A DNA stretch of 64,000 bases from Burkholderia multivorans ATCC BAA-247. Its GTDB lineage: Bacteria; Pseudomonadota; Gammaproteobacteria; Burkholderiales; Burkholderiaceae. The stretch spans positions 1,736,001 through 1,800,000 of the forward strand of contig NZ_CP009831.1 in the NCBI RefSeq assembly GCF_000959525.1, written 5' to 3'. The position numbers and the translations under genes are program-made. This document shows, in pieces, positions 35,473 through 43,908 of this stretch; the stretch's first letter is position 1; the number at the start of each line of letters is the position of its first letter. Under the pieces are notes generated by a model. It did not search any database. It had not been told where the DNA came from and was given only the letters and a program-made list of their open reading frames with translations.

Positions 35473-36264
35473 ATGCGCGCTGCACGCCCCCGTACGATCG
35501 TCATTACCGGCGCCGGCACCGGCATCGGCGCCGCCTGCGCACGCCGTTTCGCGCGCGGCGGCGACCGCGTCGTGCTGATCGGCCGGCGGCCGGCGCCGCT
35601 CGAGGCGCTGGCCGCCGAAACGGGCGGCCTCGCGCTCGCGGGCGACGCGGCCGGCACGGCCGACTGGGCACGCTTCGTGCCCGCGATCGCCGCGCGCTTC
35701 GGCCGCATCGACGCGTTGATCGCGTGCGCGGGCGGGCACGGCCTCGGCCGCGCGGACGAAACCGGCGACGCGCAGTGGCGCGACGCGATGCATGCGAACC
35801 TCGACACCGCATTCGTCAGTGCACGCGCATGCCTGCCGGACCTGATCGCGCAACGCGGCAGCATCGTGCTGGTGGCGTCGATCGCGGCGCTCGCGGCCGG
35901 CCCCGGCGTATGCGGCTATACGGTCGGCAAGCATGCGCTGCTCGGCCTCGCGCGCTCGCTCGCGCGCGACTACGGGCCGCACGGCGTGCGCGCGAACGCG
36001 GTATGCCCGGGCTGGGTCCGCACGCCGATGGCCGACGCGGAAATGCAGCCGCTGATGGACGCGCACGGCGACACACTCGAGCGCGCTTACGCGCGCGTAA
36101 GCGCCGACGTGCCGTTGCGGCGCGCGGCGGATCCCGACGAGATCGCGGCGGTCTGCGCATTTCTGGCGTCGCCGGACGCGTCGTTCGTGACGGGCGCGAC
36201 GCTGGTCGCGGACGGCGGCGCGAGCGTCGTCGACGTGCCGACGCTCGCGTTCGACGCGCGATGA
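35473..36264 (+). CDS. Short-chain dehydrogenase/reductase
   Basis: A 263-residue NAD(P)-dependent oxidoreductase. The cofactor motif TGAGTGIG is at 12-19, the catalytic Ser136 in VASIAAL, and the YxxxK pair in YTVGK (Tyr149, Lys153). DPDEIAAVCAFLASPDASFV and TGATLVADGG close the domain, as in classical SDRs. The ATG at 35473 follows CCGGAGAACG. It is the first of a plus-strand group with a LysR regulator, an EthD/DUF4286-like protein, an MHS transporter and a DUF2848 protein, which may form one catabolic unit. Confidence 0.92.
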   Translation: MRAARPRTIVITGAGTGIGAACARRFARGGDRVVLIGRRPAPLEALAAETGGLALAGDAAGTADWARFVPAIAARFGRIDALIACAGGHGLGRADETGDAQWRDAMHANLDTAFVSARACLPDLIAQRGSIVLVASIAALAAGPGVCGYTVGKHALLGLARSLARDYGPHGVRANAVCPGWVRTPMADAEMQPLMDAHGDTLERAYARVSADVPLRRAADPDEIAAVCAFLASPDASFVTGATLVADGGASVVDVPTLAFDAR

Positions 36265-36406
36265 CGCGACGTGCGCCGTGCACGGCACGAAGGGCGCCGC
36301 ACGGACGGCGCACGGGCGGCCCACGCGTGCTGCACGCGGCGCAAATCGATTACCATCGGCCGGATTCCGCCGCCTCGGCGCGGCCCCGCTCCCCGTCCGG
36401 CACTCG

Positions 36407-37492
36407 ATGAACATCCGGTTTCTTGAAACCTTCGTCTGGCTCGCGAAGCTCGAAAATTTCCGCCTGACCGCCGAAAAGCTGCATACGACGCAGGCGGCCG
36501 TGTCGAGCCGCATCGCGTCGCTCGAAGAAGCGTTCGACGTGCGCCTGTTCGACCGCAACACGCGCTCGGCCACGCTCACGCCTGCGGGCCGCCGCATGCT
36601 GGCGTACGCCGAGCGGATCGTGCGGCTCGACCACGAGATGCGGCGCGAGATCCCGTCCGCGAGCGACGTGGGCCCGATCCGCATCGGCGTGATCGAGTCG
36701 ATCGTGCACAGCTGGTTCCCGGCGCTGATCGCGCGGGCGCGCGAGCACTATCCGCGGCTCGACGTCGAAATCACGAGCGACACGACGCTGCACCTGACGC
36801 GGCTGCTCAGCACCGACGGCGTCGACCTGATCCTGCAGACGGACACGGTGCCCGGCCCCGACTTCACGAACCTGCCGCTCTGCGAGTTTCCGGTGCGCTG
36901 GGTCGCGAGCCCGCGCCTCGGGCTCGGCGGCGAACGGCTCGACGTCGCGCAGCTCGCCGAATTTCCGGTGATCAGCTTCTCGCGCCATTCGGGGCCGCAC
37001 GCGACGATCGAGCGGCTGTTCGCGGCCGTCGAACGACCGGCGAGCATCAACTGCATCACGTCGGTCGCCGCGATGATCCGGCTCGTCGCGGACGGCTTCG
37101 GCGTCGCCGCGTTGCCGCCCGCGATCATCGGACGCGAACTGCAGGAAGGCGCGCTCGAACTGCTCGACGTCGAACCGGCGTTTCCGGCGCTGCCGCTCGT
37201 CGCGACGTATCGGACGCAAGGGCTGCCGCTCGCCGCGCGCATCGCCGAACTCGCGAGCGAGGTCGCGCGCGCGACGCCGTCGATGCCGATCGATACGACC
37301 GCCGGCACGTCGATGCGACGCGGCGCTGCAGGTCGCGCGGAGGCGCCCGACGTGCGCGCGGAAACCGGGAAAGAGGCCAAGGCGGCCAAAGGCGCCAAAG
37401 CGGTAAAGGATGCTGGCCGCGCCCAACGCGCGGCCGAACCGTCGACGATCGGCGCGCCGGCCGCCGCGAAACGCCGGCCGCGCCGCTCATAA
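36407..37492 (+). CDS. LysR family transcriptional regulator with a long basic C-terminal tail
   Basis: A 361-residue LysR protein. The helix-turn-helix region reads MNIRFLETFVWLAKLENFRL, then KLHTTQAAVSSRIASLEEAF and the effector domain (about 90-290) is complete. After residue 295 comes a tail of some 65 residues that is Ala/Lys/Arg-rich (for example GKEAKAAKGAKAVKDAGRA) and ends KRRPRRS. Ordinary LysR proteins stop near residue 300, so the tail is an addition and might bind DNA non-specifically. It lies inside the group SDR - LysR - DUF4286-like - MHS - DUF2848 and probably controls it. Confidence 0.88.
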   Translation: MNIRFLETFVWLAKLENFRLTAEKLHTTQAAVSSRIASLEEAFDVRLFDRNTRSATLTPAGRRMLAYAERIVRLDHEMRREIPSASDVGPIRIGVIESIVHSWFPALIARAREHYPRLDVEITSDTTLHLTRLLSTDGVDLILQTDTVPGPDFTNLPLCEFPVRWVASPRLGLGGERLDVAQLAEFPVISFSRHSGPHATIERLFAAVERPASINCITSVAAMIRLVADGFGVAALPPAIIGRELQEGALELLDVEPAFPALPLVATYRTQGLPLAARIAELASEVARATPSMPIDTTAGTSMRRGAAGRAEAPDVRAETGKEAKAAKGAKAVKDAGRAQRAAEPSTIGAPAAAKRRPRRS

Positions 37493-37591
37493 GAAAACCT
37501 GTTCACCGCGAATTTGTTTTCTTGTTGGACGCGCCCGGCGCGCGTTCGGGACACTGCGGGTTCCGACTCATCCGTCACGAGGATCTCCGCG

Positions 37592-38275
37592 ATGACCCGC
37601 CCTTCCCTTCCACACGGCCAGCTCTGCGTCTGGACGGACATCGATCCCGCACATGAAGCGGACTTCAATGCGTGGTACGACCGCGAGCACATGCAGGAAC
37701 GCGTCGCGATTCCCGGCTTCACGCATGCGCGGCGCTTTCGCGCGACCGATCGCGGCCCGCGCAAATACCTCGCGCTCTATGTGACCGACACGCTCGACGT
37801 GTTCCGCGGCGACGCATATCGCCGCGCGTTCGCGCAGCAGACCGCGTGGTCGCTCGCAAACTTCGAACGGATGACGGGCACGCAACGACGCGTCGGCGAG
37901 CTGACCATCGAGGCCGGCGACGGCGAAGGCGCGCATCTCGCGCTGTTCGTACTGCCGCCCCAGCGCATCGACGTGGCGCAACTGAGCGCGCGCTTCGATG
38001 CCGCCCTGCGCGAGCCGGGCGTGCATGCCGCGCGGCTGTTCCGCACGACGCCCGAGCTGTCGGCACCGATCGGCGCGGATGCCGCCGCACGGCCGGCCGC
38101 CGATGCGCTCGTGCTGATCGAAGGCAGCGACGCAGCGGCTGCGCGCCGCGTCGCGGCGGCGCTCGCCGGCCACGACGAGGTGCGCACGTTCGAGCTGCTG
38201 TGGCGCGCGGCTGCACCCTTGCCTGCCGCGCGCGGCGAGCCTGCACCGCAAGCGGCCGCCGCACTGCCCGCCTGA
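37592..38275 (+). CDS. EthD/DUF4286-like dimeric alpha-beta barrel protein
   Basis: A 227-residue protein that appears to contain two tandem ferredoxin-like barrel units. The first carries the pattern WTDIDPAHEADFNAWYDREH followed by ERVAIPGFTHARRFRA, typical of DUF4286/EthD-like proteins; the second half (about 105-215) is shorter and less conserved. Such barrels often bind or rearrange small ring compounds, but no activity is established here. The ATG at 37592 follows GAGGATCTCC. It is directly upstream of an MHS transporter in the same direction. Confidence 0.7.
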   Translation: MTRPSLPHGQLCVWTDIDPAHEADFNAWYDREHMQERVAIPGFTHARRFRATDRGPRKYLALYVTDTLDVFRGDAYRRAFAQQTAWSLANFERMTGTQRRVGELTIEAGDGEGAHLALFVLPPQRIDVAQLSARFDAALREPGVHAARLFRTTPELSAPIGADAAARPAADALVLIEGSDAAAARRVAAALAGHDEVRTFELLWRAAAPLPAARGEPAPQAAAALPA

Positions 38276-38335
38276 GCACCGAAGTGCCGGCGCACGTCGC
38301 CGGTTCCCGTACGCCCGCCCCGAGTTCGACACGAC

Positions 38336-39655
38336 ATGCCCGACACCATGAGCACGCTCGCCCAACCCGCCGTCCACGCACCGCACCGCGCCCGCAACAG
38401 CCGACTCGCGACCGCGAGCATGATCGGCACGTCGCTCGAGTGGTACGACTTCACGATCTACAACACGCTCGCCGCGCTCGTCTTCAATCGGCTGTTCTTT
38501 CCGTCCGTCGATCCGCTCGCCGGCACGATCCTCGCGTTCTCGACCTACGCCGTCGGCTACGTGTCGCGTCCGCTCGGCGGCTTCGTGTTCGGCAACCTCG
38601 GCGACCGGATCGGCCGCCGCGCGGTGCTGATGCTCACGCTCGTGCTGATGGGCGTGACGACCGCGCTGATGGGCGCGCTGCCGACCTATGCGACGGCCGG
38701 CATCCTGAGCCCGATCCTGCTCGTCGCGCTGCGCTTCGTGCAGGGTGTCGCGCTCGGCGGCGAATGGGCCGGCGCCGTACTGCTGTCGGTCGAGCACGGC
38801 GATCAGAGGCGGCGCGGACTGTCGGCGTCGTGGACCCAGGTCGGGCCGTCCTTCGGCACGCTGCTCGGCACCGGCTGCATCGCGCTCGTCACGCTGTCGA
38901 CGACGCCGGACGGCTTTCTCGCATGGGGCTGGCGGCTGCCGTTCGCGGCCAGCGCGCTGCTCGTCGCGTTCGGTTTCTGGGTGCGGCGCGGCGTCGACGA
39001 AACGCCGCAGTTCGAGCAGCTCGCCGAGTCGCACGCGACGGCCGACGTGCCGGTCGCCGAGGTGCTGAAGTGTCACTGGCGCCGGCTGCTCGTCGCCGGC
39101 GGCGCGCGGATCGGCTCCGACGTGCTGTACGCGCTGATCGTCGTGTTCACGCTGACCTACGTGACCGCCGTGCTGCATCTGTCGCGGCCGCTCGCGCTGA
39201 CCGCAGTGATGATCGGTACCGCGTGCAACGCGATCGCGGTGCCGTGCTTCGGCGCGCTGTCGGACCGCTTCGGCCGCCGCCCCGTCTATCTGGCCGGCGC
39301 GTTCGCCGGGATCGTATGGGCGTTCGCGTTCTTCGCGCTGCTCGATTCGGCGCGGCCCGTCGCGATCGTCGCGGCCGTCGCGATCGGTCTCGTGATCCAT
39401 GCGGTGATGTACGGGCCGCAAGGCGCGTTCGTCACCGAACAGTTTCCGACGCGCGTGCGCTACGCGGGCTCGTCGCTCGCGTACACGCTGGCCGGCATCG
39501 TCGGCGGCGGCTTTGCGCCGCTCGTGATCGCCGCGCTGTTCCGGCAGACCGGCACGACGACCGCCGTATCGCTGTATGTGTCGGCCGCGCTCGCGGTGAC
39601 GGCCGTCGCGCTCGTCGTCGCGCGCGAAACCGCGCACCGGCCGCTCGCCGATTGA
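38336..39655 (+). CDS. MHS family MFS transporter
   Basis: A 439-residue inner-membrane proton symporter of the metabolite:H+ symporter family (shikimate, citrate, alpha-ketoglutarate, osmolyte carriers). It has SMIGTSLEWYDFTIYNTLAA in the first segment, GNLGDRIGRRAVLMLTLVLM in the second loop, RFVQGVALGGEWAGAVLLSVE and a second-half SDRFGRRP. Twelve segments are evident. Met5 could be an alternative start. It sits between the DUF4286-like and DUF2848 genes, suggesting uptake of an organic acid handled by their products. Confidence 0.9.
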   Translation: MPDTMSTLAQPAVHAPHRARNSRLATASMIGTSLEWYDFTIYNTLAALVFNRLFFPSVDPLAGTILAFSTYAVGYVSRPLGGFVFGNLGDRIGRRAVLMLTLVLMGVTTALMGALPTYATAGILSPILLVALRFVQGVALGGEWAGAVLLSVEHGDQRRRGLSASWTQVGPSFGTLLGTGCIALVTLSTTPDGFLAWGWRLPFAASALLVAFGFWVRRGVDETPQFEQLAESHATADVPVAEVLKCHWRRLLVAGGARIGSDVLYALIVVFTLTYVTAVLHLSRPLALTAVMIGTACNAIAVPCFGALSDRFGRRPVYLAGAFAGIVWAFAFFALLDSARPVAIVAAVAIGLVIHAVMYGPQGAFVTEQFPTRVRYAGSSLAYTLAGIVGGGFAPLVIAALFRQTGTTTAVSLYVSAALAVTAVALVVARETAHRPLAD

Positions 39656-39701
39656 CCGCGGCCGCGTGCCGTTCTCTCGCGTTTCATCCGGATACCTGGC
39701 C

Positions 39702-40403
39702 ATGCAAGTCTTGTCGTTCAACGTGATTCCCGTACACCAGCCGCCGGCCGCCGTCGACGTCGAGATCGAACGCGTCGTGATCGCCGGCTGGGCCGGCCGC
39801 GACGCACGCGCGATTCGCGCACATATCGACGAACTCGCGGCGCTCGGCGTCGCGCCGCCGTCCGCGACGCCGTGCTTCTATCGCGTCGCGCCGGCGCTCC
39901 TCACGCAGGCCGCGTCGATCGGCGTGCTCGGCACGCGCTCGGGCGGCGAAATCGAATGCGTGCTGATCGACAGCGCGGCCGGCACGCTCGTCACCGTCGG
40001 CTCCGATCACACCGATCGCGAAGTCGAAGCCTACGGCGTGGCCGTGTCGAAGCAGGTCTGCGCGAAGCCGCTCGGCCGCGACGCGTGGCGCTACGCGGAC
40101 GTCGCCGCGCACTGGGATGCCATCGAGATGCGCGCCTGGCTCGTTTCGCGTGACGGCGAGCGTATCGCGTACCAACACGGCGCGACGAGCGGACTGCTCG
40201 CGCCGGACACGCTCTGGCAGCGTTTCGACGATCGCGGCACGATGCCCGCGCGCTGCGCGATGTTCGGCGGCACGGTCGCGGTGCATGGCGCGATCGCCGC
40301 GATGAGCGACGGCGACGCGTTCGAGATGGAGCTGCACGATCCGGTGCTCGGGCGCAGCCTGCGGCACCGCTATGCGGTCGACGTGCTGCCGGTTGTCGCG
40401 TGA
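39702..40403 (+). CDS. DUF2848 family protein
   Basis: A 233-residue protein of the DUF2848 family, which has a fold similar to fumarylacetoacetate hydrolases. Family-like segments are PCFYRVAPALLTQ, then GGEIECVLI, VGSDHTDREVEAYGVAVSKQ and near the end CAMFGGTVAVHGAI. No export signal is seen. The reading frame is open 12 codons upstream, but the ATG at 39702 better fits the family start. It ends the plus-strand catabolic-looking group; cleavage of a C-C bond in a keto acid taken up by the MHS transporter is possible but only inferred. Confidence 0.8.
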   Translation: MQVLSFNVIPVHQPPAAVDVEIERVVIAGWAGRDARAIRAHIDELAALGVAPPSATPCFYRVAPALLTQAASIGVLGTRSGGEIECVLIDSAAGTLVTVGSDHTDREVEAYGVAVSKQVCAKPLGRDAWRYADVAAHWDAIEMRAWLVSRDGERIAYQHGATSGLLAPDTLWQRFDDRGTMPARCAMFGGTVAVHGAIAAMSDGDAFEMELHDPVLGRSLRHRYAVDVLPVVA

Positions 40404-40419
40404 CGGCGGTGGCCGCCGT
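40403..40419. terminator. Short hairpin at the end of the DUF2848 gene
   Basis: ACGGCGG (40403-40409) pairs perfectly with CCGCCGT (40413-40419) around a three-base loop, starting within the stop codon. It precedes the convergent epimerase gene's 3' end (40449). No T-run. Confidence 0.35.
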
Positions 40420-40448
40420 GAAGCTGGTTGGCCCGACGCCGGGTTGCG

Positions 40449-41459
40449 TTATGCGTTCCGCGGTTGTCGCGCGTCGCGTGTGTGCAGACAACCGAGCTCG
40501 GTCAGCGCCGCTTCCACCGCCGTGTCGAGCGGCGTCAACGGCTCGCGTCCCAGCACCGCCGTGATCCGCGCGTTGTCCATCCGCAGCGGTTCGCGCCACA
40601 GATAGCGCATCTCGAGCATTTCGCGCAGCGTCGTGACGAACGGCGCGGCCGCCCACACGAGCCACCACGGGAAACGCCGCACCGCCGGCCGCATCCCGTG
40701 CCGTTGCGCGACGCGACGCACGGCCTGCGCGAGTTGCGTACCGTCCGCGTCCCAATGGCCGCCGAGATGAAAACGCGCGAACGGCTCCAGCGTGTCGCGT
40801 CGTTCGATCAGCTCGACCATCGCGCGTGCCACGTCCGGTACGTACGACCATTGATGGCCGACTCCGGGCCGGTTCGGCACGCGGATCGCGGTCACCGGCT
40901 GCCCGGCCTTCACGAGCGCCTGGCCGAACCAGGTGTTGCCCGCATGCGCGCCGAAGAAATCGCCGGCCCGCACGACGATCGTCCGCACACCGTGCGCGCT
41001 CGCGGCCGCCAGCCGCCGCTCCAGCTCGACGCGGATCGCGCCCTTGCGCGTGACGGGCCGCTGCGGCGCGTCCTCGCGCAACAGCGGAAACGCGTCGGGC
41101 CCGAAGTTGTAGATCGTGCCCGGCAATACGACCGTCGCGTGCGCCGCCGTCGCCGCCGCGATCGTGTTGTCGATCATCGGCAGCACCTGTTCCGCCCAGT
41201 TCCGGTAACCGGGCGGGTTCACCGCATGGACGATCACGCTGCAGCCGCGCGCGGCGCGCACCACCGCGTCGCGGTCGAGCGCGTCGCCGCGGATCCAGGC
41301 GATACCGTCGCGCTCCGCCGCCTCCGACGCGAGGCCACGCTTGAGCGCGCGCACCTGCCACCCAGCGTCGCGCAACTGCCGCGCGACCTCGCCGCCGATT
41401 CCCCCGCTCGCGCCGAGCACGAGTGCCTGTCCACATGCCGCACCTGCATTTGCCGCCAT
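40449..41459 (-). CDS. NAD(P)-dependent epimerase/dehydratase (extended SDR-like)
   Basis: A 336-residue Rossmann protein. The dinucleotide motif GASGGIGG is at 16-23, followed by VHAVNPPGYRNW, then VVLPGTIYNFGPDAFPLL and GHQWSYVPDVARAMVEL, a pattern of NAD-dependent epimerases and reductases. The classical YxxxK catalytic pair is not evident at the expected place, so the exact activity is open. A GAGGAG ribosome site precedes the ATG at 41457-41459; longer frames upstream lack one. It diverges from a LysR gene, its likely regulator. Confidence 0.82.
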   Translation of the reverse strand: MAANAGAACGQALVLGASGGIGGEVARQLRDAGWQVRALKRGLASEAAERDGIAWIRGDALDRDAVVRAARGCSVIVHAVNPPGYRNWAEQVLPMIDNTIAAATAAHATVVLPGTIYNFGPDAFPLLREDAPQRPVTRKGAIRVELERRLAAASAHGVRTIVVRAGDFFGAHAGNTWFGQALVKAGQPVTAIRVPNRPGVGHQWSYVPDVARAMVELIERRDTLEPFARFHLGGHWDADGTQLAQAVRRVAQRHGMRPAVRRFPWWLVWAAAPFVTTLREMLEMRYLWREPLRMDNARITAVLGREPLTPLDTAVEAALTELGCLHTRDARQPRNA

Positions 41460-41508
41460 TGCCGTTCTCCTCGATCGTGACGGCTTGCATTCTGGCCCGC
41501 GCCGGGAT

Positions 41509-41522
41509 AGCAAGGAATTGCT
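41509..41522. promoter_or_regulatory. Possible LysR operator between the epimerase and LysR genes
   Basis: AGCAA-GGAA-TTGCT (41509-41522), a small inverted repeat in the 93-base gap between the divergent genes. It is short and could occur by chance. Confidence 0.25.
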
Positions 41523-41552
41523 CAACATCGTCCATCAGCTATACATTTATGC

Positions 41553-42452
41553 ATGACCGCCGATTTGAACTGGGAACGCTATCGCACCTTCCTTGCCGTG
41601 TTGACGGAAGGCTCGCTATCCGCCGCCGCGCGTGCGCTCGGCATCACGCAACCGACCGCCGGCCGCCATATCGCGGCGCTCGAAGCCGCGTTCGGCCAAA
41701 CGCTGTTCACGCGCTCGCCTTCCGGGCTACTGCCGACCGACGCGGCGCTTGCGCTGCGCGGTCATGCGGAGGCGCTGCGCAGCGCGGCCGCCGCATTCGA
41801 GCGCGCGGCGGCGAGCCATGGTGCGGGCGTGCGCGGTACGGTACGGATCTCCGCGAGCGACGTGATCGCGGTCGAGGTGCTGCCGCCGATGCTCGCACAG
41901 TTGCGGCGCGAGCATCCGGGGCTCGTGATCGAGCTTGTCCCGACCGACCGCATCCAGGACGTGCTGAACCGCGAAGCCGACATCGCGGTGCGGATGGCAT
42001 CGCCGTCGCAGGACGCGCTGGTGGCACGGCGCATCGGCGAACTCGAAGTCGCGCTGTACGCGCGCGACGACTACCTGGCGCGCTACGGCGCGCCGTCGAC
42101 GCTCGACGCACTCGCACATCACGCGCTGATCGGGTTCGATACGGTCACGCCGTTCGTCCGCTCGGCCGGGCGCGGGCTGCCGTCGTGGACTCGCGAAGCG
42201 TTCGCGCTGCGCACCGACAGCAATCTCGCGCAGTTCGCGATGATCCGGGCCGGCTACGGAATCGGCTTCTGCCAGAGCCGGCTCGCGCAACGCGACGCGC
42301 GGCTCGTGCGCGTGCTGCCGGACGGCCCGGCGGTGAAGCTCGAAACGTGGGTCGTCATGCATGAAGATTTGCGCGCGAGCCCGCGCTGCCGGGCGGTGTT
42401 CGACGCGCTCGCGAACGGGCTGCGCGCGTATGCCGAAGGGACGGGCGAGTAG
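41553..42452 (+). CDS. LysR family transcriptional regulator
   Basis: A 299-residue LysR regulator with the helix-turn-helix segment LTEGSLSAAARALGITQPTA then GRHIAALEAAFGQTLF, and an effector domain with PPMLAQLRREHPGLVIELVP and NREADIAVRMASP, typical of the large CrgA-like group. It starts 93 bases from the divergent epimerase gene. The ATG at 41553 gives the family N-terminus. Its 3' side is followed by a 455-base gap without a gene. Confidence 0.9.
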   Translation: MTADLNWERYRTFLAVLTEGSLSAAARALGITQPTAGRHIAALEAAFGQTLFTRSPSGLLPTDAALALRGHAEALRSAAAAFERAAASHGAGVRGTVRISASDVIAVEVLPPMLAQLRREHPGLVIELVPTDRIQDVLNREADIAVRMASPSQDALVARRIGELEVALYARDDYLARYGAPSTLDALAHHALIGFDTVTPFVRSAGRGLPSWTREAFALRTDSNLAQFAMIRAGYGIGFCQSRLAQRDARLVRVLPDGPAVKLETWVVMHEDLRASPRCRAVFDALANGLRAYAEGTGE

Positions 42453-42907
42453 GTGGTGTGTTCGCCGTGCGTTCGGCGAGCTTGCGCGCCGGCGAACGCG
42501 GCGCGGCGGTACGGATTCTTCGGAAGAGTCGTCAAAGCTCAACCCGACGTTCCGCCGTTTCCATCCGATCGATCAGTGCCTTACGCTACGCGCCGTCGCG
42601 TTGTCTTGCCGGTCGGGCGGCGGGTTCGAGCCCCGTTGGGTTGGCCGACAGCCGCGCACGTCGCTCGGACTGATCGGCAGCATGACGGCGCCGACTCAGG
42701 CGGCTTGCTCGAGAGGTAGCCGCGTCTCGACGATCCGACCGTAGCTCGTGACTGCGTAACGCGCAGTCAATGAATCGGCGAGCGTGCACCGCGCCCGCAG
42801 CGTTCCGGTGCCTGCTGCAACCGCGGCGCTACCGCTTTGCGCGCTCGCCGTTCGTGCGTTTTCGCGCCGGCCGCGAATGCGCAGCGGACGCACCGCGCGC
42901 CACGACG
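42453..42907. other. Gene-free region between two LysR genes
   Basis: No open frame here has a ribosome site or recognisable family. A segment near 42616-42650 resembles the T-arm of a tRNA, but no full cloverleaf can be built. I see no repeats. Confidence 0.6.
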
Positions 42908-43783
42908 TCACACCAGCAGTTGCCGCGACAGCACCTCGCGCGCCTGCGTGACCGTTTCGCGCTCGCCCGGCATCGGCGGCGTCAGCGAGAACACCGCGTC
43001 GGGCAGCGCCGGCAGCCGGTACTTCGCGCCGCCGAGCCGCATCAGCCCGTCGCCGATCGCCGACGCGCACAGGCAGCCGACGCCGAGCCCCGCCGCAAGC
43101 ATCGACTGCAGCCCCGCGACGCCGGACGCGCTATGCACGAGCTCGTACGGGATGCGCTGCTCGTCGAGTGAGCGCACCGCGATCTGATGCATCATGCAGT
43201 CGTCCGGCAGCAGCACGAGCGGCAACCGTTCGGGCAACTGCTCGGCGAGTGCCGGCGACGTCACCCACGACAGCGGCTCGCGCCGCAGCACCCAGCGCGT
43301 ATCGGCCGATGCGGGCCGAAACGGTCCGCTCGACAGGTGCATCACGACACCGAGATCGATCTGCCCTTTCGCATACGCGGCCTCGATGTCGGCGCTCTTC
43401 ATCGCGCTCACGTGCAGGCTCAGTTGCGGGTAGCACTCGCGCAGCCGCGCGAGCATGCCCGCGACTTCGTGCGTGCGGTAGTAATCGGTGATCGCGACGC
43501 GCAGCTCGCCCTTGATGGCCTGGCCGCGCAACTCGTCGAATGCCGCCTCGTTCAGCGCCACGATGCGCCGCGCGTGATGCAGCAGCCGCGCACCGGCCGG
43601 CGTCGGCTCGACGCCGCGCTTGCTGCGCACGAACAGCGGCACGCCCGCCCGCGACTCGAGCTTGCGCACCTGCTCGCTGACCGTCGACTGCGACAGATGC
43701 AGCAGCGGCGCGGCGGCCGTCAGGCTGCCGGCGTCCGCGACGGCCGCGAACGTGCGCAGCTGATCCAGATCGAAACCGCGCAT
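42908..43783 (-). CDS. LysR family transcriptional regulator
   Basis: A 291-residue LysR regulator. The N-terminus MRGFDLDQLRTFAAVADAGS leads into the recognition segment PLLHLSQSTVSEQVRKLES, and the effector domain carries GELRVAITDYYRTHEVAGML and ends REVLSRQLLV. A GGAGGG ribosome site directly before 43783 favours that ATG over the one four codons upstream. It is divergent from a DHA2-type efflux transporter across 125 bases that hold a perfect inverted repeat, so it probably controls both itself and the pump. Confidence 0.9.
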   Translation of the reverse strand: MRGFDLDQLRTFAAVADAGSLTAAAPLLHLSQSTVSEQVRKLESRAGVPLFVRSKRGVEPTPAGARLLHHARRIVALNEAAFDELRGQAIKGELRVAITDYYRTHEVAGMLARLRECYPQLSLHVSAMKSADIEAAYAKGQIDLGVVMHLSSGPFRPASADTRWVLRREPLSWVTSPALAEQLPERLPLVLLPDDCMMHQIAVRSLDEQRIPYELVHSASGVAGLQSMLAAGLGVGCLCASAIGDGLMRLGGAKYRLPALPDAVFSLTPPMPGERETVTQAREVLSRQLLV

Positions 43784-43793
43784 CGAACCCTCC

Positions 43794-43816
43794 ATCCATC
43801 GGATAACGCGATGGAT
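43794..43816. promoter_or_regulatory. Perfect inverted repeat, candidate LysR operator
   Basis: ATCCATCG (43794-43801) and CGATGGAT (43809-43816) with a seven-base spacer. It lies just upstream of the LysR gene's ribosome site and 93 bases before the divergent transporter gene, where a LysR dimer could repress itself and activate the pump. Confidence 0.55.
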
Positions 43817-43908
43817 ACTACCACCATTTCCCGCTTTTCCGATTCATCGACGATGCGCACAATGTCCGCTCGACGGCCGCTTGCGGCCTTTTTCTCTGGA
43901 CTTCCTCA

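Noticed and set aside
36339-36352. GCGCAAATCGATTA, similar to the four-copy motif
   Set aside because: Only half of the core matches (GGC is missing), the orientation is opposite and it lies outside the amine locus.
42616-42650. tRNA-like T-arm (GGGTTCGAGCCCCGT) followed by GGGTTG
   Set aside because: CAACCC upstream could pair with GGGTTG, but the distance (about 104 bases) is too long and no D-arm or anticodon arm can be drawn; probably chance.
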